Source of the DNA: Tubulanus polymorphus
Lineage: Eukaryota > Nemertea > Palaeonemertea > Tubulaniformes > Tubulanidae
Reading direction: 5' to 3'
Length of the DNA stretch: 64,000 nt
NCBI RefSeq assembly: GCF_964204645.1
Contig: NC_134029.1
Span: 16,324,450 to 16,388,449 of the forward strand
The notes below the pieces were generated by a model. It was given only the letters and a program-made list of their open reading frames with translations, was not told where the DNA came from and did no database searches. Below are positions 35,989 to 45,235 of the stretch, piece after piece; the first letter of the stretch is position 1; every line of letters begins with the position of its first letter. The position numbers were made by a program, and so were the translations under genes.

Positions 35989-36401
35989 TATTTCACAGAA
36001 TCAACCGCATTCTGAGGTTTTAATCAGTGGTTAGAAAGCTGGCAATTCTATTTGAGCTTTGTATGTATATAATACATAGCTTTTGCTTACTACTAAAACA
36101 TATGTTGCCAAATATATCTTGTTTTCAATTCTAAAGGATTAATCAATTACATCACAAAGGAACATCTGTTACAATCCAGGCAAACATGCAGAAGTAATTA
36201 GTTTGGTTGAACGTGCGCCACGTCGGCAGTTAGAAATCAACATTCACATACATAGTACGTATTGGATATTCTCTCTCAAAACACAGTTTACAGTTCTAAA
36301 TCTAAATGTAAGTACCGTTTTTTGTAGTTATTATGAAGTAGGGAAACCTTTAAACATATTTAAGTACAGTAATTCATTTTCACGATATCTTTTAGATTAA
36401 A
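35989..36401. other. Non-coding stretch before the first small gene
   Basis: No gene is supported. A GTAAGTACC donor-like word at 36309 and a TATCTTTTAG acceptor-like word at about 36385-36394 could bound a 5'-UTR intron of the next gene; this is speculative. Confidence 0.4.
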
Positions 36402-36674
36402 ATGGAACACAAAGATCAACCAGAAATTCTAAGCCAACCAACGGATGAGGAACGATTGCTACTGGATAGTGAAACTCAGGAATCAATAGAAATGGAGGAT
36501 GAAACTCTCGTAATTGACGAACAAACTTCACAAAAATTACAAGAACATTTGGACTATCATCAAGAAATGGTGAAAATTCTGAGTGATGTAATACATAATA
36601 AACAATTACCGCGCGAACTACAATTACCAAAATTACCAGCAACGCGACTTAAATTGCTGTTGGGACTCAAATAA
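36402..36674 (+). CDS. Small acidic protein of unknown function
   Basis: 90 codons from ATG with context AGATTAAAATGG. The first two-thirds is very acidic (DEERLLLDSETQESIEMEDE) and predicted helical. The end is basic and leucine-rich (LPKLPATRLKLLLGLK). No family is recognised. GC content is higher than in the other genes of the element. Followed after 15 bases by a second small frame in the same direction, so the two are probably co-expressed. Confidence 0.5.
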   Translation: MEHKDQPEILSQPTDEERLLLDSETQESIEMEDETLVIDEQTSQKLQEHLDYHQEMVKILSDVIHNKQLPRELQLPKLPATRLKLLLGLK

Positions 36675-36689
36675 TCGAGAACTAAGAAA

Positions 36690-36869
36690 ATGAGTGGAGA
36701 TATCAGTGCCGGTTTTGAAAGAAAACTGAGAAGAGTAGGTAGATTAATAAAATATGAAAAATTCAAAATATTAGGATTAGCATTTAGTGAAGTAGTCAGA
36801 TATTTACCAGAAATTGAAGAAATGATTGGAAACAATCCAGTAATTAAAGAATTCTGGACAAAATTATAA
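36690..36869 (+). CDS. Small basic protein of unknown function
   Basis: 59 codons beginning MSGDISAGFERKLRRVGRL and ending VIKEFWTKL. Basic N-terminus, acidic middle, no membrane segment. No family is recognised. The start is the only ATG and lies 15 bases after the previous stop. Confidence 0.45.
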   Translation: MSGDISAGFERKLRRVGRLIKYEKFKILGLAFSEVVRYLPEIEEMIGNNPVIKEFWTKL

Positions 36870-36945
36870 ATTATAACACTGAAGGTCTTTGTAATATAGA
36901 TATCAAAAATGTAATCTCGATTGTATATATCTGTTTTAATATTGT

Positions 36946-37146
36946 ATTGTTTACTGTTAACTAAATATTGCGCAATAACCGGTCCGATTGAACCGCTTTT
37001 CTATTGTTCTCCATTGTTCTATTATTGATCGTTGTTAATGGCGGCGGTTGTTCTGTATTGATTGTTTACTGTTAACTAAGTATTGCGCAATAACCGGTCC
37101 GATTGGACCGCTTTTCTATTGTTCTCCATTGTTCTATTATCGATCG
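36946..37146. repeat. 86-bp direct repeat with two palindromes
   Basis: Two copies (36946-37031 and 37061-37146) share TTTACTGTTAACTAA, the palindrome TATTGCGCAATA, and CGGTCC-GATT-GGACCG. The latter is a perfect hairpin in copy 2 and has one mismatch in copy 1. Each ends CTATTGTTCTCCATTGTTCT. The region is non-coding, between the small genes and the HNH gene. Repeated palindromes here could be an origin, enhancer or packaging signal; the sequence alone does not say which. Confidence 0.8.
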
Positions 37147-37317
37147 CTAAAATTTACATAATAAATATATGTGTTTATGAAATAGTAATTCCACCAGTCG
37201 TTTCTTTGAATTTATTTTCAGTTTGAGGATTTATTATCGAGGATCCGAAGTGACTTATCTGGACAGTTATAATTACTGCTCCTAATAGATAGACAATAGT
37301 AGTGAGATATTAAATCC

Positions 37318-37346
37318 TAATTTAAATAAAAAGTATATTTTAAATG
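37318..37346 (+). promoter_or_regulatory. Early-like upstream motif (HNH gene)
   Basis: AATTTAAATAAAAAGTATAT followed by TTTAAATGG. It resembles the sequences in front of the polymerase and 117-aa genes. Confidence 0.45.
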
Positions 37347-38130
37347 GAGGAACAATCACAAGCTATAAATATAAACAATAATAATGGTGTTGTAAATATA
37401 TATCAGAAGACATGTTGCAAATGTAAAAAAAGTAAACCATTTACAGAATATTATAATAATAAAACTAAGAAAGATGGTAAACAAACATATTGCAAAAGCT
37501 GTACTAAACTATATAGTAAAGAATTTCTTGAAAATAATCCAAATTATTCAACAGAATATTATATGGATAATATTGAAAAATTCAAGGAGAAAAAGGAGAA
37601 ATAAAAGGAGAGAAAATCATCGAGATTATAAAACAGAATATATGAGAGAATGGAGGGATAATAATCGTGAACATTATAAAGAATATATGAATAATTATCA
37701 GAAAGAAAGGCGCCAAACAGATTTTAATTTTAAATTGAAAAAATATCTAAGTTCTAGATTATCAAATTTATTCAGTAAAGATAGACACTCATACACGCTA
37801 TCTAATTTGTTAGGTTGTACAGATGAATTCTTAAAATCATGGATAATATATCAGTTTAACGATGAAATGAATATAAATAATTATGGCGAATATTTTCAAA
37901 TAGACCATGTTTTACCAGTTTCGAAATTTAACATGAATGATGAATACAATCAGAAGTTAATATGGAATTGAAAGAATCTAAGACCTCTTGAAAAGAAAGA
38001 AAATAAAATAAAATTTAATAAACTAGATTTACAGTTATATTTGAATCAACTGGATAAAGCAAAAAAATTTATTGAATTATGGAATTCAACACATAATGAA
38101 CAATACGTTGAGTCTTTAATGAGTGGTTGA
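37344..38130 (+). pseudogene. HNH endonuclease with N-terminal zinc ribbon, broken
   Basis: The N-terminus has two CxxC pairs (CCKCKKSK and YCKSCTK), a zinc ribbon common in phage and viral HNH enzymes. The frame ends at 37602-37604 and coding continues in another frame from about 37600. That part carries a basic helical linker and the HNH region (QIDHVLPVSKF), with an in-frame TGA at 37969-37971 inside the conserved Asn region. The true end is a TGA at 38128-38130. So there is one frameshift and one nonsense codon. HNH enzymes nick or cut DNA; in such elements they are often homing-type passengers. Confidence 0.75.
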
Positions 38131-38325
38131 AGAATAATAGAATTTAAATAAAATATAATAAAAATTACATACCTTCAACTATCTATTATTTCTATTATAT
38201 TTTTAATATTTTCTTTTCAAAAAAGAATACTTTATATCACAAATAAAAAATACTTAAAAAACAATAACTAATACTAGAATTCTTTAACTTTAACTATCTA
38301 GTATCATTTGAAGAATACTTATAAT
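38131..38325. other. Intergenic AT-rich spacer
   Basis: Very AT-rich. Two copies of a TTAACT(A)T CTA(G/T)TAT-type word (38175 and 38290) are present. No gene. Confidence 0.4.
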
Positions 38326-38358
38326 ATTTTTTTTTGCTTTTTTCCTCTAATATAAATG
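38326..38358 (+). promoter_or_regulatory. Late-like motif: T-run then TATAAATG
   Basis: A nine-T run at 38327-38335, a second T-run, then CTAATATAAATG at the start codon of the 200-aa gene. Confidence 0.5.
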
Positions 38359-38958
38359 TCAAAGAAATCGAGTAAGAATAATATTGATATTGAAAAGACA
38401 TTAGATGATTTGGGTATAAGTGATAATAAAGATACAGTTGTTTCTAATTCTATTCAAGTTAATAACAATATAGATTATGAATACTACTTATATTGTAAGC
38501 ATCATATAGAACTATTGATTGCCGGTGGAAAAACTAATGAGTTTTTAAATAGAATCATTACTTTTCAAGAACTAGACTCTATGAAACCAGATAAAGTAAT
38601 AAAATGTTTTAAGATTTATGAAGAAGCTAGATTAGCTAAAATAAATGATTCTATTTCGAATGGTATTGTCAAATGTTATTCTAAGTTATGTAACCAGTTA
38701 ATACCAATTGATGATGAAAATAAATTATATAGTGATTTGAAAAATGACTACTTAGTTATGACTGAATTACAAAAATGGGTTGGATATGCTTCATTTCAAT
38801 TAGGATCGGTTATGACATTAATTTCTACTGGCGTCATAACATTTTCGAACATCAAGCCTATGGAATATAAATCAGGTAAGAACGAAACAGATGTACTACA
38901 ACCAAACGTCGAAACAGAAAATGAATCGGAACAAAAATTAACTAAAATAAATGAGTGA
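38356..38958 (+). CDS. Element protein of 200 aa with a C-terminal hydrophobic segment
   Basis: Hydrophilic N-terminus (MSKKSSKNNIDIEK), a central helical domain with Cys residues (YCKHHIELLIAGGK), and one hydrophobic segment near residues 136-165 (WVGYASFQLGSVMTLIST). A charged tail follows. The length and TM-like segment suggest a membrane-associated virion or assembly protein, but no family is recognised. The frame is intact. It overlaps the next gene by eight bases, so the two are probably translated from one mRNA. Confidence 0.7.
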   Translation: MSKKSSKNNIDIEKTLDDLGISDNKDTVVSNSIQVNNNIDYEYYLYCKHHIELLIAGGKTNEFLNRIITFQELDSMKPDKVIKCFKIYEEARLAKINDSISNGIVKCYSKLCNQLIPIDDENKLYSDLKNDYLVMTELQKWVGYASFQLGSVMTLISTGVITFSNIKPMEYKSGKNETDVLQPNVETENESEQKLTKINE

Positions 38959-39310
38959 TGGAGTTAAGAAAAAGGTTAGATCCGATAAACAAATTAAATG
39001 GGCAAGAGAATTAGGTAAAAGATCTTCAGAATTAAAAAAAGCTAAGAAAAAGAAATTAACTGACATAAATGAATCACCTGATATTGATTCAAATAATAAT
39101 CCATCTGATTCTTCTAATGCTGGAAGTAATTATAAATTATATATTACAATTGGATTAGTAACAGTTATTATATTATCCGGTGTAATATATAAATCAAAAT
39201 TCAAATCTGATGATAAAGATGATTCCAATGACAACAAACCTATTATACCAGAAAATAAGTCAAATCATAAGGCCATTGAAACTAAATCTAAATTATTATT
39301 AATGGATTAA
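38951..39310 (+). CDS. Element protein of 119 aa with one membrane segment
   Basis: Basic N-terminal third (KKKVRSDKQIKWARELGKRS), a single hydrophobic segment around residues 60-78 (LYITIGLVTVIILSGVIY), then an acidic and Asn-rich tail. This is a type of small single-pass protein common in Polinton-like viruses. It overlaps the gene before it and is followed after six bases by the integrase start. Intact; function unknown. Confidence 0.7.
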   Translation: MSDGVKKKVRSDKQIKWARELGKRSSELKKAKKKKLTDINESPDIDSNNNPSDSSNAGSNYKLYITIGLVTVIILSGVIYKSKFKSDDKDDSNDNKPIIPENKSNHKAIETKSKLLLMD

Positions 39311-39316
39311 AATAAG

Positions 39317-39763
39317 ATGAAAAAAGAACAATATTTGAGAGATTTATATTATAACCCAGAAAGTGAAGTATCATATTCTAACGTTTCAGAATTATGGAAT
39401 AAAATTAAATCTGATAATAGTGATATAAAATATAGTGAATTGAAATCATGGTTACAAAATCAACCAACATATCAAATCCACAAGAAAATGGATAAAACTT
39501 ATTTAACAAGAAAAGTTATGGTTTCATATATTGATCAACAATGGCAAGCAGATTTAATTGACATGAAGAACTTAGAAGAATACAACAAAGGATATTTCTG
39601 GATACTGAATGTTATAGACATATTCAGTCGATACGCATGGTCAATTCCAATCAAAAATAAAACTGGTATAGAAGTTACAAATGCTTTTAAATCTATATTT
39701 AAAGAAGCTATTCCAGATAAGATACAATTTGATGAAGGTAAGGAATTTTATAACAAAGAGTGA
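39317..39763 (+). pseudogene. Retroviral-type (DDE) integrase, C-terminally truncated
   Basis: 148 codons. After a short N-terminal helical region, the catalytic core starts with the first Asp (WQADLIDM, near residue 76), then VIDIFSRYAWSIPIK and the second Asp (IQFDEGKEF near 139). The frame ends a few residues later, before the third catalytic residue (Glu of D,D35E) and any C-terminal domain. The sequence then passes directly into a packaging-ATPase C-terminus. An internal deletion therefore removed the rest, and the enzyme cannot be active. Integrases of this class insert Polintons into host DNA. Confidence 0.85.
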
Positions 39764-40040
39764 GTTATGTTATCTAGCTTTCTCTGGAAGACATTTTGGG
39801 ATAACAACTTGGGTTTTAAATCAAAAATATAATTCAATTGTTAAAGACTTTAGAGAAAACATTAGATTTCTAGTTTTATTTTATAACAAAGATAAAAAAT
39901 CTATGCAACAATCATTGGAAGAAAATCAAATTATACCTACTGAATTACATGATGAATATATGAATAAATTAAAGAATAATAAAGGTTCAAAATTATTACT
40001 GAGACTACAATTTCCCTATGAATATAAATTTATAAAATAA
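39764..40040 (+). pseudogene. A32-like genome-packaging ATPase, C-terminal remnant
   Basis: In the frame after the integrase stop it reads LAFSGRHFGITTWVLNQKYN and then FRENIRFLVLFYNKDKK, ending YEYKFIK. The LAFSGRH...G...W(V/I)L(T/N)Q block is the sensor region of FtsK/HerA-family packaging ATPases of Polintons, virophages and large DNA viruses. Walker A and Walker B are absent and do not occur elsewhere in the element. The remnant begins at the deletion junction near 39763, so the fusion is internal to the element. Confidence 0.7.
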
Positions 40041-40226
40041 CTATTTATATGACTATGTATTAGATACCCTAATACCTGATACCCCATTAGATACCCTAAT
40101 ACCTGATACCCTAATACCTGATACCATACCTGATACCTTAAATACTTAAAACCCCCTTTTTTATTTACTATTATTTTATACAATTTTCAACTAATATTAT
40201 TATTTTAGTTAAATATAATTAATATC
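40041..40226. repeat. Tandem repeats between the convergent gene blocks
   Basis: 40060-40140 holds about six degenerate copies of GATACCCTAATACCT. An AAAACCCCCTTTTTT stretch follows, then AT-rich DNA. It lies exactly where rightward and leftward transcription meet, so it may serve in 3'-end formation. Confidence 0.7.
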
Positions 40227-41024
40227 TTAATCACTTTCACTATCATATCCTAACAATTTTCTCAAATGCTCTACCGAATCTTCTTCAAATTCTTCATTAT
40301 TTTTATACTTATTCTTCGCCTTTTTTACCGCATCATCAATAGTTGTTTCATTGTTATGCTTATTCATCCAATCAAAGTTATCATTATTTTCTACTTTATG
40401 TTTCATAGAATCTTTATTAGTGTTTGCTCCTAATATTTCATTTACAGTGTTTGATTCTAATATTTCATTAGCATCGGTTAGATCTAATTCATCTTTATTA
40501 GGTGTTGCTAATAATAAATCTTTATATAATTCTTTACCATTTACTTTTTGATTTGAAACAAATTTTGTAACATATCTAAATGGGTGTTCTATAAATTCTT
40601 TTAAACCAACACGTTCTATAACATTAGTAATATGTACCTTTGTATTTATATGTTTATTCCAATTTGATGGAGCGTTTGAAAATTCACCTTTACAATAATC
40701 ACAATAATTTCTATTTTTACTAACATTTAATATTATTGCCTTATTATATGTAGAAGGTATTACATTATTAGATGTAGTAGGTATTACATTATTAGAAGTA
40801 GTAGGTATTACTGTAGTAGGTATTACATTATTATCAATTACATTACTTAAATTATCAACAACTTCACTTTTATTATTATCGATTTCTATTAGTTTAGTTT
40901 TATAAATTTTGTAAATAGGATCAAATATCAAAGCTATATTACAAGGTATTACATAATATAAACCATCATTATTTTCATGTGTATCGATGTATGGAATATG
41001 TTTATATACTTTACCTCCTTCCAT
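40227..41024 (-). CDS. C2H2 zinc-finger protein of unknown function
   Basis: 265 codons. An N-terminal domain of about 60 residues is followed by an NVIPTTS-type repeat (four to five copies near residues 65-90, visible as GTAGGTATTAC repeats in the DNA). Next comes one C2H2-like finger (CDYCKGEF...H...H near residues 107-130) and an acidic tail. The finger type (CxxC-x12-14-H-x5-H) is like those at the polymerase N-terminus. The frame is intact. Last gene of the leftward block. Function unknown; DNA or RNA binding is a guess. Confidence 0.65.
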   Translation of the reverse strand: MEGGKVYKHIPYIDTHENNDGLYYVIPCNIALIFDPIYKIYKTKLIEIDNNKSEVVDNLSNVIDNNVIPTTVIPTTSNNVIPTTSNNVIPSTYNKAIILNVSKNRNYCDYCKGEFSNAPSNWNKHINTKVHITNVIERVGLKEFIEHPFRYVTKFVSNQKVNGKELYKDLLLATPNKDELDLTDANEILESNTVNEILGANTNKDSMKHKVENNDNFDWMNKHNNETTIDDAVKKAKNKYKNNEEFEEDSVEHLRKLLGYDSESD

Positions 41025-41060
41025 TTATTATATATATTTTTATTAAAGTTAAAATTTTAA
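41022..41060 (-). promoter_or_regulatory. Early-like upstream motif (zinc-finger gene)
   Basis: In gene orientation it contains TTTAATAAAAATATATATAA before AATG. It shares TTTAATAAAAATAT with the 117-aa gene and, nearly, with the polymerase gene. Confidence 0.45.
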
Positions 41061-42304
41061 TACATAACACTATCTAATTGTGAATTTACAATATTTAATT
41101 GCGCGTCAGATATAATATAAATGTGCATTTTAAAATTTTTGATTCCTTTATTCTTTGTCATGAATAATTGTATTCCATCTTTAGTGTTTTGTAGTTTTTT
41201 TCCAGAACCATGTAATGAATTATCCTCTGTTGTTCTAAAATCTAACCATAATGCATATTTATTACCGGTATAATAATCAATTTGATTAATGTTACAATTT
41301 TCAGATGATTTCACTTTTTCATTCATAAAATGTTTTCTAATTTCTGGCCATTGATCTATCATTCTCATTCCTTGACAAAATATTTTATTTGCTATTCCTT
41401 CGATAGTTATTTCTACTTTTGTTATTTCAGGATTATAATAATTATCAACATTTATTGCGCCATTAGTATATGTTGCAATGGTAAAAAATATTAATATACC
41501 TTTAATAGATCTTCTTGGGAAGTTAATATTCTCATTAATTATTTCATCATTTGCATTAATAGTTACGGTTTTAAATTTATCAATATAATCATATAATAAT
41601 GAAAATCCTTGATTGTATTTAGTTTGAATTATACTTGAAATATTTTCATCAGTTACTGTATCATATTCTAAACATATATTCGATAATTTATAACTCATAT
41701 CTTTAACAACGCTAGATAATACAATTTCATTTACAGGAGCAAATGTTATTTCGAATATAATATCTTCTTGAATTGCGTATTTATATAAAGGTGCATTATT
41801 ATTTATCAATTCAAAGTCTAATGGAATTTTATATTTGCTTCCATATATACTTTTTTTCAATTTATCTACAGCATTAGTTAATATTGCGCCATTAGCTTCT
41901 GATCTTAATTTATTTTGGTTTTCTGATTGGATGCCTTGAAATATCATATTATTTCTGTTTTCTTTAGTTAACCATAAATCTTTATAATGCATAAATAAAT
42001 TATAATCATCTAATGAGAAAACTGTTTCTGGACCAATCTTTATTGTTAACTTTTTAATCAAATATCTTCCAACATTATCAACAACATAATTATTATTATT
42101 ACCGATTACTTTTATATCGGCTGATAAATAAATACTATTTGGAACATAAAAAGTATTTTGTGTTAATCTCGGAATTCTAACGTATAAAGTTTCATCGGGA
42201 TTAATATTAGAAGGGTTATTAGTAATTATATGATGTGATCTTTCTGCTTTAATAGCATTAGATATTCTATGATTCTTCGAAGGATTGATATAACTCCCAC
42301 TCAT
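41057..42304 (-). CDS. Probable major capsid protein (double jelly-roll type)
   Basis: 415 codons, intact. It begins MSGSYINPSKNHRISNA, with RIPRLTQNTFYVPNSIYLSA and a segment near FPRRSIKGILIFFT. It then has YYNPEITKVEITIEG, IFCQGMRMIDQWPE and an aromatic-rich C-terminal domain. The beta-rich, low-Cys composition and position among small virion-protein genes fit the major capsid protein of Polinton-like viruses, which builds icosahedral shells from double jelly-roll trimers. The length is shorter than many such proteins (450-600 aa). A late-like motif directly precedes the start. A structure prediction would be needed for certainty. Confidence 0.65.
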   Translation of the reverse strand: MSGSYINPSKNHRISNAIKAERSHHIITNNPSNINPDETLYVRIPRLTQNTFYVPNSIYLSADIKVIGNNNNYVVDNVGRYLIKKLTIKIGPETVFSLDDYNLFMHYKDLWLTKENRNNMIFQGIQSENQNKLRSEANGAILTNAVDKLKKSIYGSKYKIPLDFELINNNAPLYKYAIQEDIIFEITFAPVNEIVLSSVVKDMSYKLSNICLEYDTVTDENISSIIQTKYNQGFSLLYDYIDKFKTVTINANDEIINENINFPRRSIKGILIFFTIATYTNGAINVDNYYNPEITKVEITIEGIANKIFCQGMRMIDQWPEIRKHFMNEKVKSSENCNINQIDYYTGNKYALWLDFRTTEDNSLHGSGKKLQNTKDGIQLFMTKNKGIKNFKMHIYIISDAQLNIVNSQLDSVMY

Positions 42305-42322
42305 TTATTTAACAAAAAAATT
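42302..42322 (-). promoter_or_regulatory. Late-like motif at the capsid gene start
   Basis: In gene orientation: AATTTTTTTGTTAAATAAAT then G of the ATG. A seven-T run, three bases, TAAATAAATG. Confidence 0.6.
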
Positions 42323-42345
42323 AATTATTTATTTTTGATCATGGT

Positions 42346-43812
42346 TTACTTGATATTTTTTGATATCATATTTACTAAACCAAAAATAATAGCACTTACA
42401 ACTGTAATTAAAAATAAAATAATATGTTCAGCAGCAAAGTTAATAATGTTTCCTGCAGATTTCAATATAAAACCAACAATTGATGCAATAACTCCTGGTA
42501 AAGCTGCAGCAGATTTCTTTGATAGTTCCCATAAATATTTTGCTAATTTCTTTAAACCATCTTTAACTTTATCTTGTATAGAATTATTACCTGGGGGTTT
42601 ATCTGGTTTATTGGGAGTGGGAGTAGGAGTAGATTTTAAAGCATTTGATATAGCTAAACCAATTGTTGTAAATAACATAGTTACAGCTGTTATAATTGAA
42701 AGAATTGTTATTCCTTCTAATTTAAATAATAACTATATTCTATCTTTTAATGATATTCCAGAATTTGGTTTTATTAGATATCTTTTAAAAACATCTTTTA
42801 ATCTTTTAAAATTATTACCAAATTCTTTTAATAATATATCTCTTTCACCTTTTTGTACTTCTAAATTATCTTTTAAATTATCAATTTCTTTTTCTAAACG
42901 TAATTCTATTTGTCTATACTCTATTTCATCAATTACTTGTCGTTCTAAATCAGACTTTAGTTGTTCTATTTCTTCATTTGCATTAGTTAATTCTTTTTCC
43001 AAATACATAATTTTTTTATCTCTTATACTTTTATTATGTGCAATTTTATCAGCTTCATTTCTTATACTAATAATTTCTCTAATTGCTTCATCAGAAAATA
43101 TATTTAAATCTTCTAATTGTTGATCTGTTGCATCAAGTAATCCATTCGGTAAAAGTTTTTCAGTTTGCACTTCGTTTGATTTAATTTTACTAAATTTGGA
43201 AGTTTTATTCTGTTCAGAAGTTGTTTCTGTTTTTGAATTATTTTTGATTGTTTCAAATAATTCATTAATTCTTTGTTTAAATACTCTTTCATTTTTAATA
43301 ATTTCTTCTTGTCTTACATTTTCTATTTCATTACTATTTCTTATTCTTATAATTCTAGATAGGTCTAACTTAAGCAAAGTTGATTCTTTTAATATTTTGT
43401 TTTGTTTTTTATAAGAGATATCAATATAATAATCACCAGTCAAATGATAATAATATTCACCATCTAAAAATTCTAAATTTTGTGCTAAAATTCTGGCGTC
43501 TCTAAAATTTATATTATATTCAGATCTTTCAAATATATGTTGTAATCTACGCGCTTGGTTTATATTTTCTAAATCTTGTCTTATTAAATATGGATTTTCA
43601 TTTTCAGGATTTATTCTCGATCTAGTTCTTCTATCAAATTCATCTGTTGATGGGACTTTAGAACCACTATCTGCTAAATTAGAATTATATGTTGTATCAT
43701 TATCATTATCAATATTAGTATCAGCAGTCATATAATCATCATTGTTAGTATTGGCATCATAATTATTTCCCATGTTTTCCATTTCATAATCTTCTCCACC
43801 TTCTACATCCAT
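42346..43812 (-). pseudogene. Coiled-coil plus membrane protein, interrupted by TAG
   Basis: The upstream part (42733-43812, 359 codons) has an acidic Asp/Asn-rich N-terminus (MDVEGGEDYEMENMG). A middle domain follows (NINFRDARILAQNLEFLDG), then a long Glu/Lys coiled coil near residues 240-340. It ends at a TAG (42733-42735). The same frame then stays open through a Pro-rich linker, a basic amphipathic helix and two hydrophobic segments (SAAALPGVIASIVGFIL and IILFLITVVSAIIFG) to 42346. The second part has no promoter-like motif of its own, unlike its neighbours. The simplest reading is one gene with a nonsense codon; two genes or readthrough are alternatives. Possibly a membrane-active virion protein. 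Confidence 0.6.
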
Positions 43813-43830
43813 TTACATAATAAAAAAATT
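43810..43830 (-). promoter_or_regulatory. Late-like motif at the coiled-coil gene start
   Basis: In gene orientation: AATTTTTTTATTATGTAAAT then G. A seven-T run followed by GTAAATG. Confidence 0.55.
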
Positions 43831-45217
43831 AAAATTTAAAATATAATATTCCTCCGATTACAATTCCTATACAAGTTATAGCTAATGTAGCATTTTCATG
43901 GGATTTATTATCATCATTTAGTTTAATTATATCATGTTGAATAATATCAGTTCTATTATTTTCTGATGTATTGTAATCTTTTATTTTAGAATCATTATTT
44001 AATTTAATATTTTTAGTTTTAGTTTCTGTTGATTGAATGTGTTTTTTATTTTTTTCACCTTCCATTAATTTTGGAGCAGTGATAATCTTTTTATTTATAT
44101 CATTTAATCCAAATGAATTATTTATTGTTGCAGTTTTAATTAGATTATTATAACCAATTATGTTTCCCATCTTTAATACTAAATCATTAGAAATAATTAA
44201 TAGATTAGGGCCTATACAATAATTAAGTCTTACATGAGATTTATCTAAATAATTTTGATATCTTATAATGTTTTCTGGAATCGATCTATTTTTATCATTA
44301 TGAATTGAATCTTCAAATAAAACTTTAAATTGTTTCTGTGTATCAAATGATGTATTCAAATTTCCAATTATCGGTGATCTTGTTTCAACTTATGCACCTA
44401 AAATACATATCAAATAAGTTCTAATAGATTGATTTATTCTTTCTATACCTGATTTAGTAAAACCTTCACTATTTTCTAAAATAAAATAAACCCAACCATT
44501 ATTGTTTTCTTGTTTTAAATGATCATAAAATTTCGGTAATTTATTGAAATTTAATGTTTCTAAATCCTTAGTTTCTATTTTACCATAACCTAATTTATTA
44601 TTATAGATATTATAAAAACTATTAGATGGTATGGGAAGTGCACAATATTCTGCAATCTTTTTAGGGCAAGGAAGTGATCTTATTGTTCCAATTTTTGTTC
44701 TAAAATCAGAATTATTTATATCTATATTAAATTCATTGCAAATTTTATAAAACTTAGATAAATTAATATTATTATCTAATTTTTTAAAATATCTTGATCC
44801 TGGTATAGCGCACTCTAATTCATTTAATATTATTCTGATTTGAAAGTATGTATGAAATCTAAATAAACTTTGAATTAGTTTATATTTAGAATTATTCAAA
44901 TGATCATTCCAACTAATTCCACATCCTGTTGTTGAACAATAAACAGCAAAATTTAATTGGTTCTGCCAATACTTCATATTAGATTTTAATAGACATTGTT
45001 TTTCATCTTTCAATTTTTTAAAATCAATTAAATATACATGAAATATATTTTCCATCTTTGCATTAAAATTATTAGTTTCAGTAACATAAATTTCTAAATT
45101 AGTTAATGAATCTAAAACTTCATTTCTATATGTAATATCTTTATTAAAATCTATTGCTGGAATATTATATTTAATTGATTTATTATATTGGAAAGCTTTT
45201 GGAAAACTATCTGCCAT
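43829..45217 (-). pseudogene. Probable second capsid (minor capsid or penton-type) protein, interrupted by TAA
   Basis: The upstream part (44390-45217, 275 codons) has an N-terminal strand-rich region and a helical segment with STTGCGISWNDHLN and LFRFHTYFQIRIIL. It ends near ERINQSIRTYLICIL at a TAA (44390-44392). The same frame continues open for 187 codons, including RYQNYLDKSHVRLNYCIG and IIGYNNL, with a C-terminal membrane segment (ATLAITCIGIVIGGIL). No promoter-like motif and no ATG mark the start of the second part, so it is one gene with a nonsense codon. Size and location next to the capsid gene fit a minor capsid protein; this function is inferred. Confidence 0.6.
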
Positions 45218-45235
45218 TTATATAATTAAAAAATT
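45215..45235 (-). promoter_or_regulatory. Late-like motif at the second capsid gene start
   Basis: In gene orientation: AATTTTTTAATTATATAAAT then G. A six-T run followed by ATATAAATG. Confidence 0.55.

Noticed and set aside
36203-36400. 65-codon frame upstream of the acidic small protein
   Set aside because: It has no domain and runs into possible splice-like signals. Composition looks non-coding.
42269-43123. Plus-strand 284-codon open frame in the virus-like element
   Set aside because: It lies antisense across the coiled-coil/membrane gene and the end of the capsid gene and shows no domain. It is a shadow of AT-rich coding sequence.
44357-44359. Separate gene starting with TTG at 44359
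   Set aside because: A TTG start is not expected in a eukaryotic or animal-virus gene, and the frame joins in phase with the upstream open frame across one TAA.
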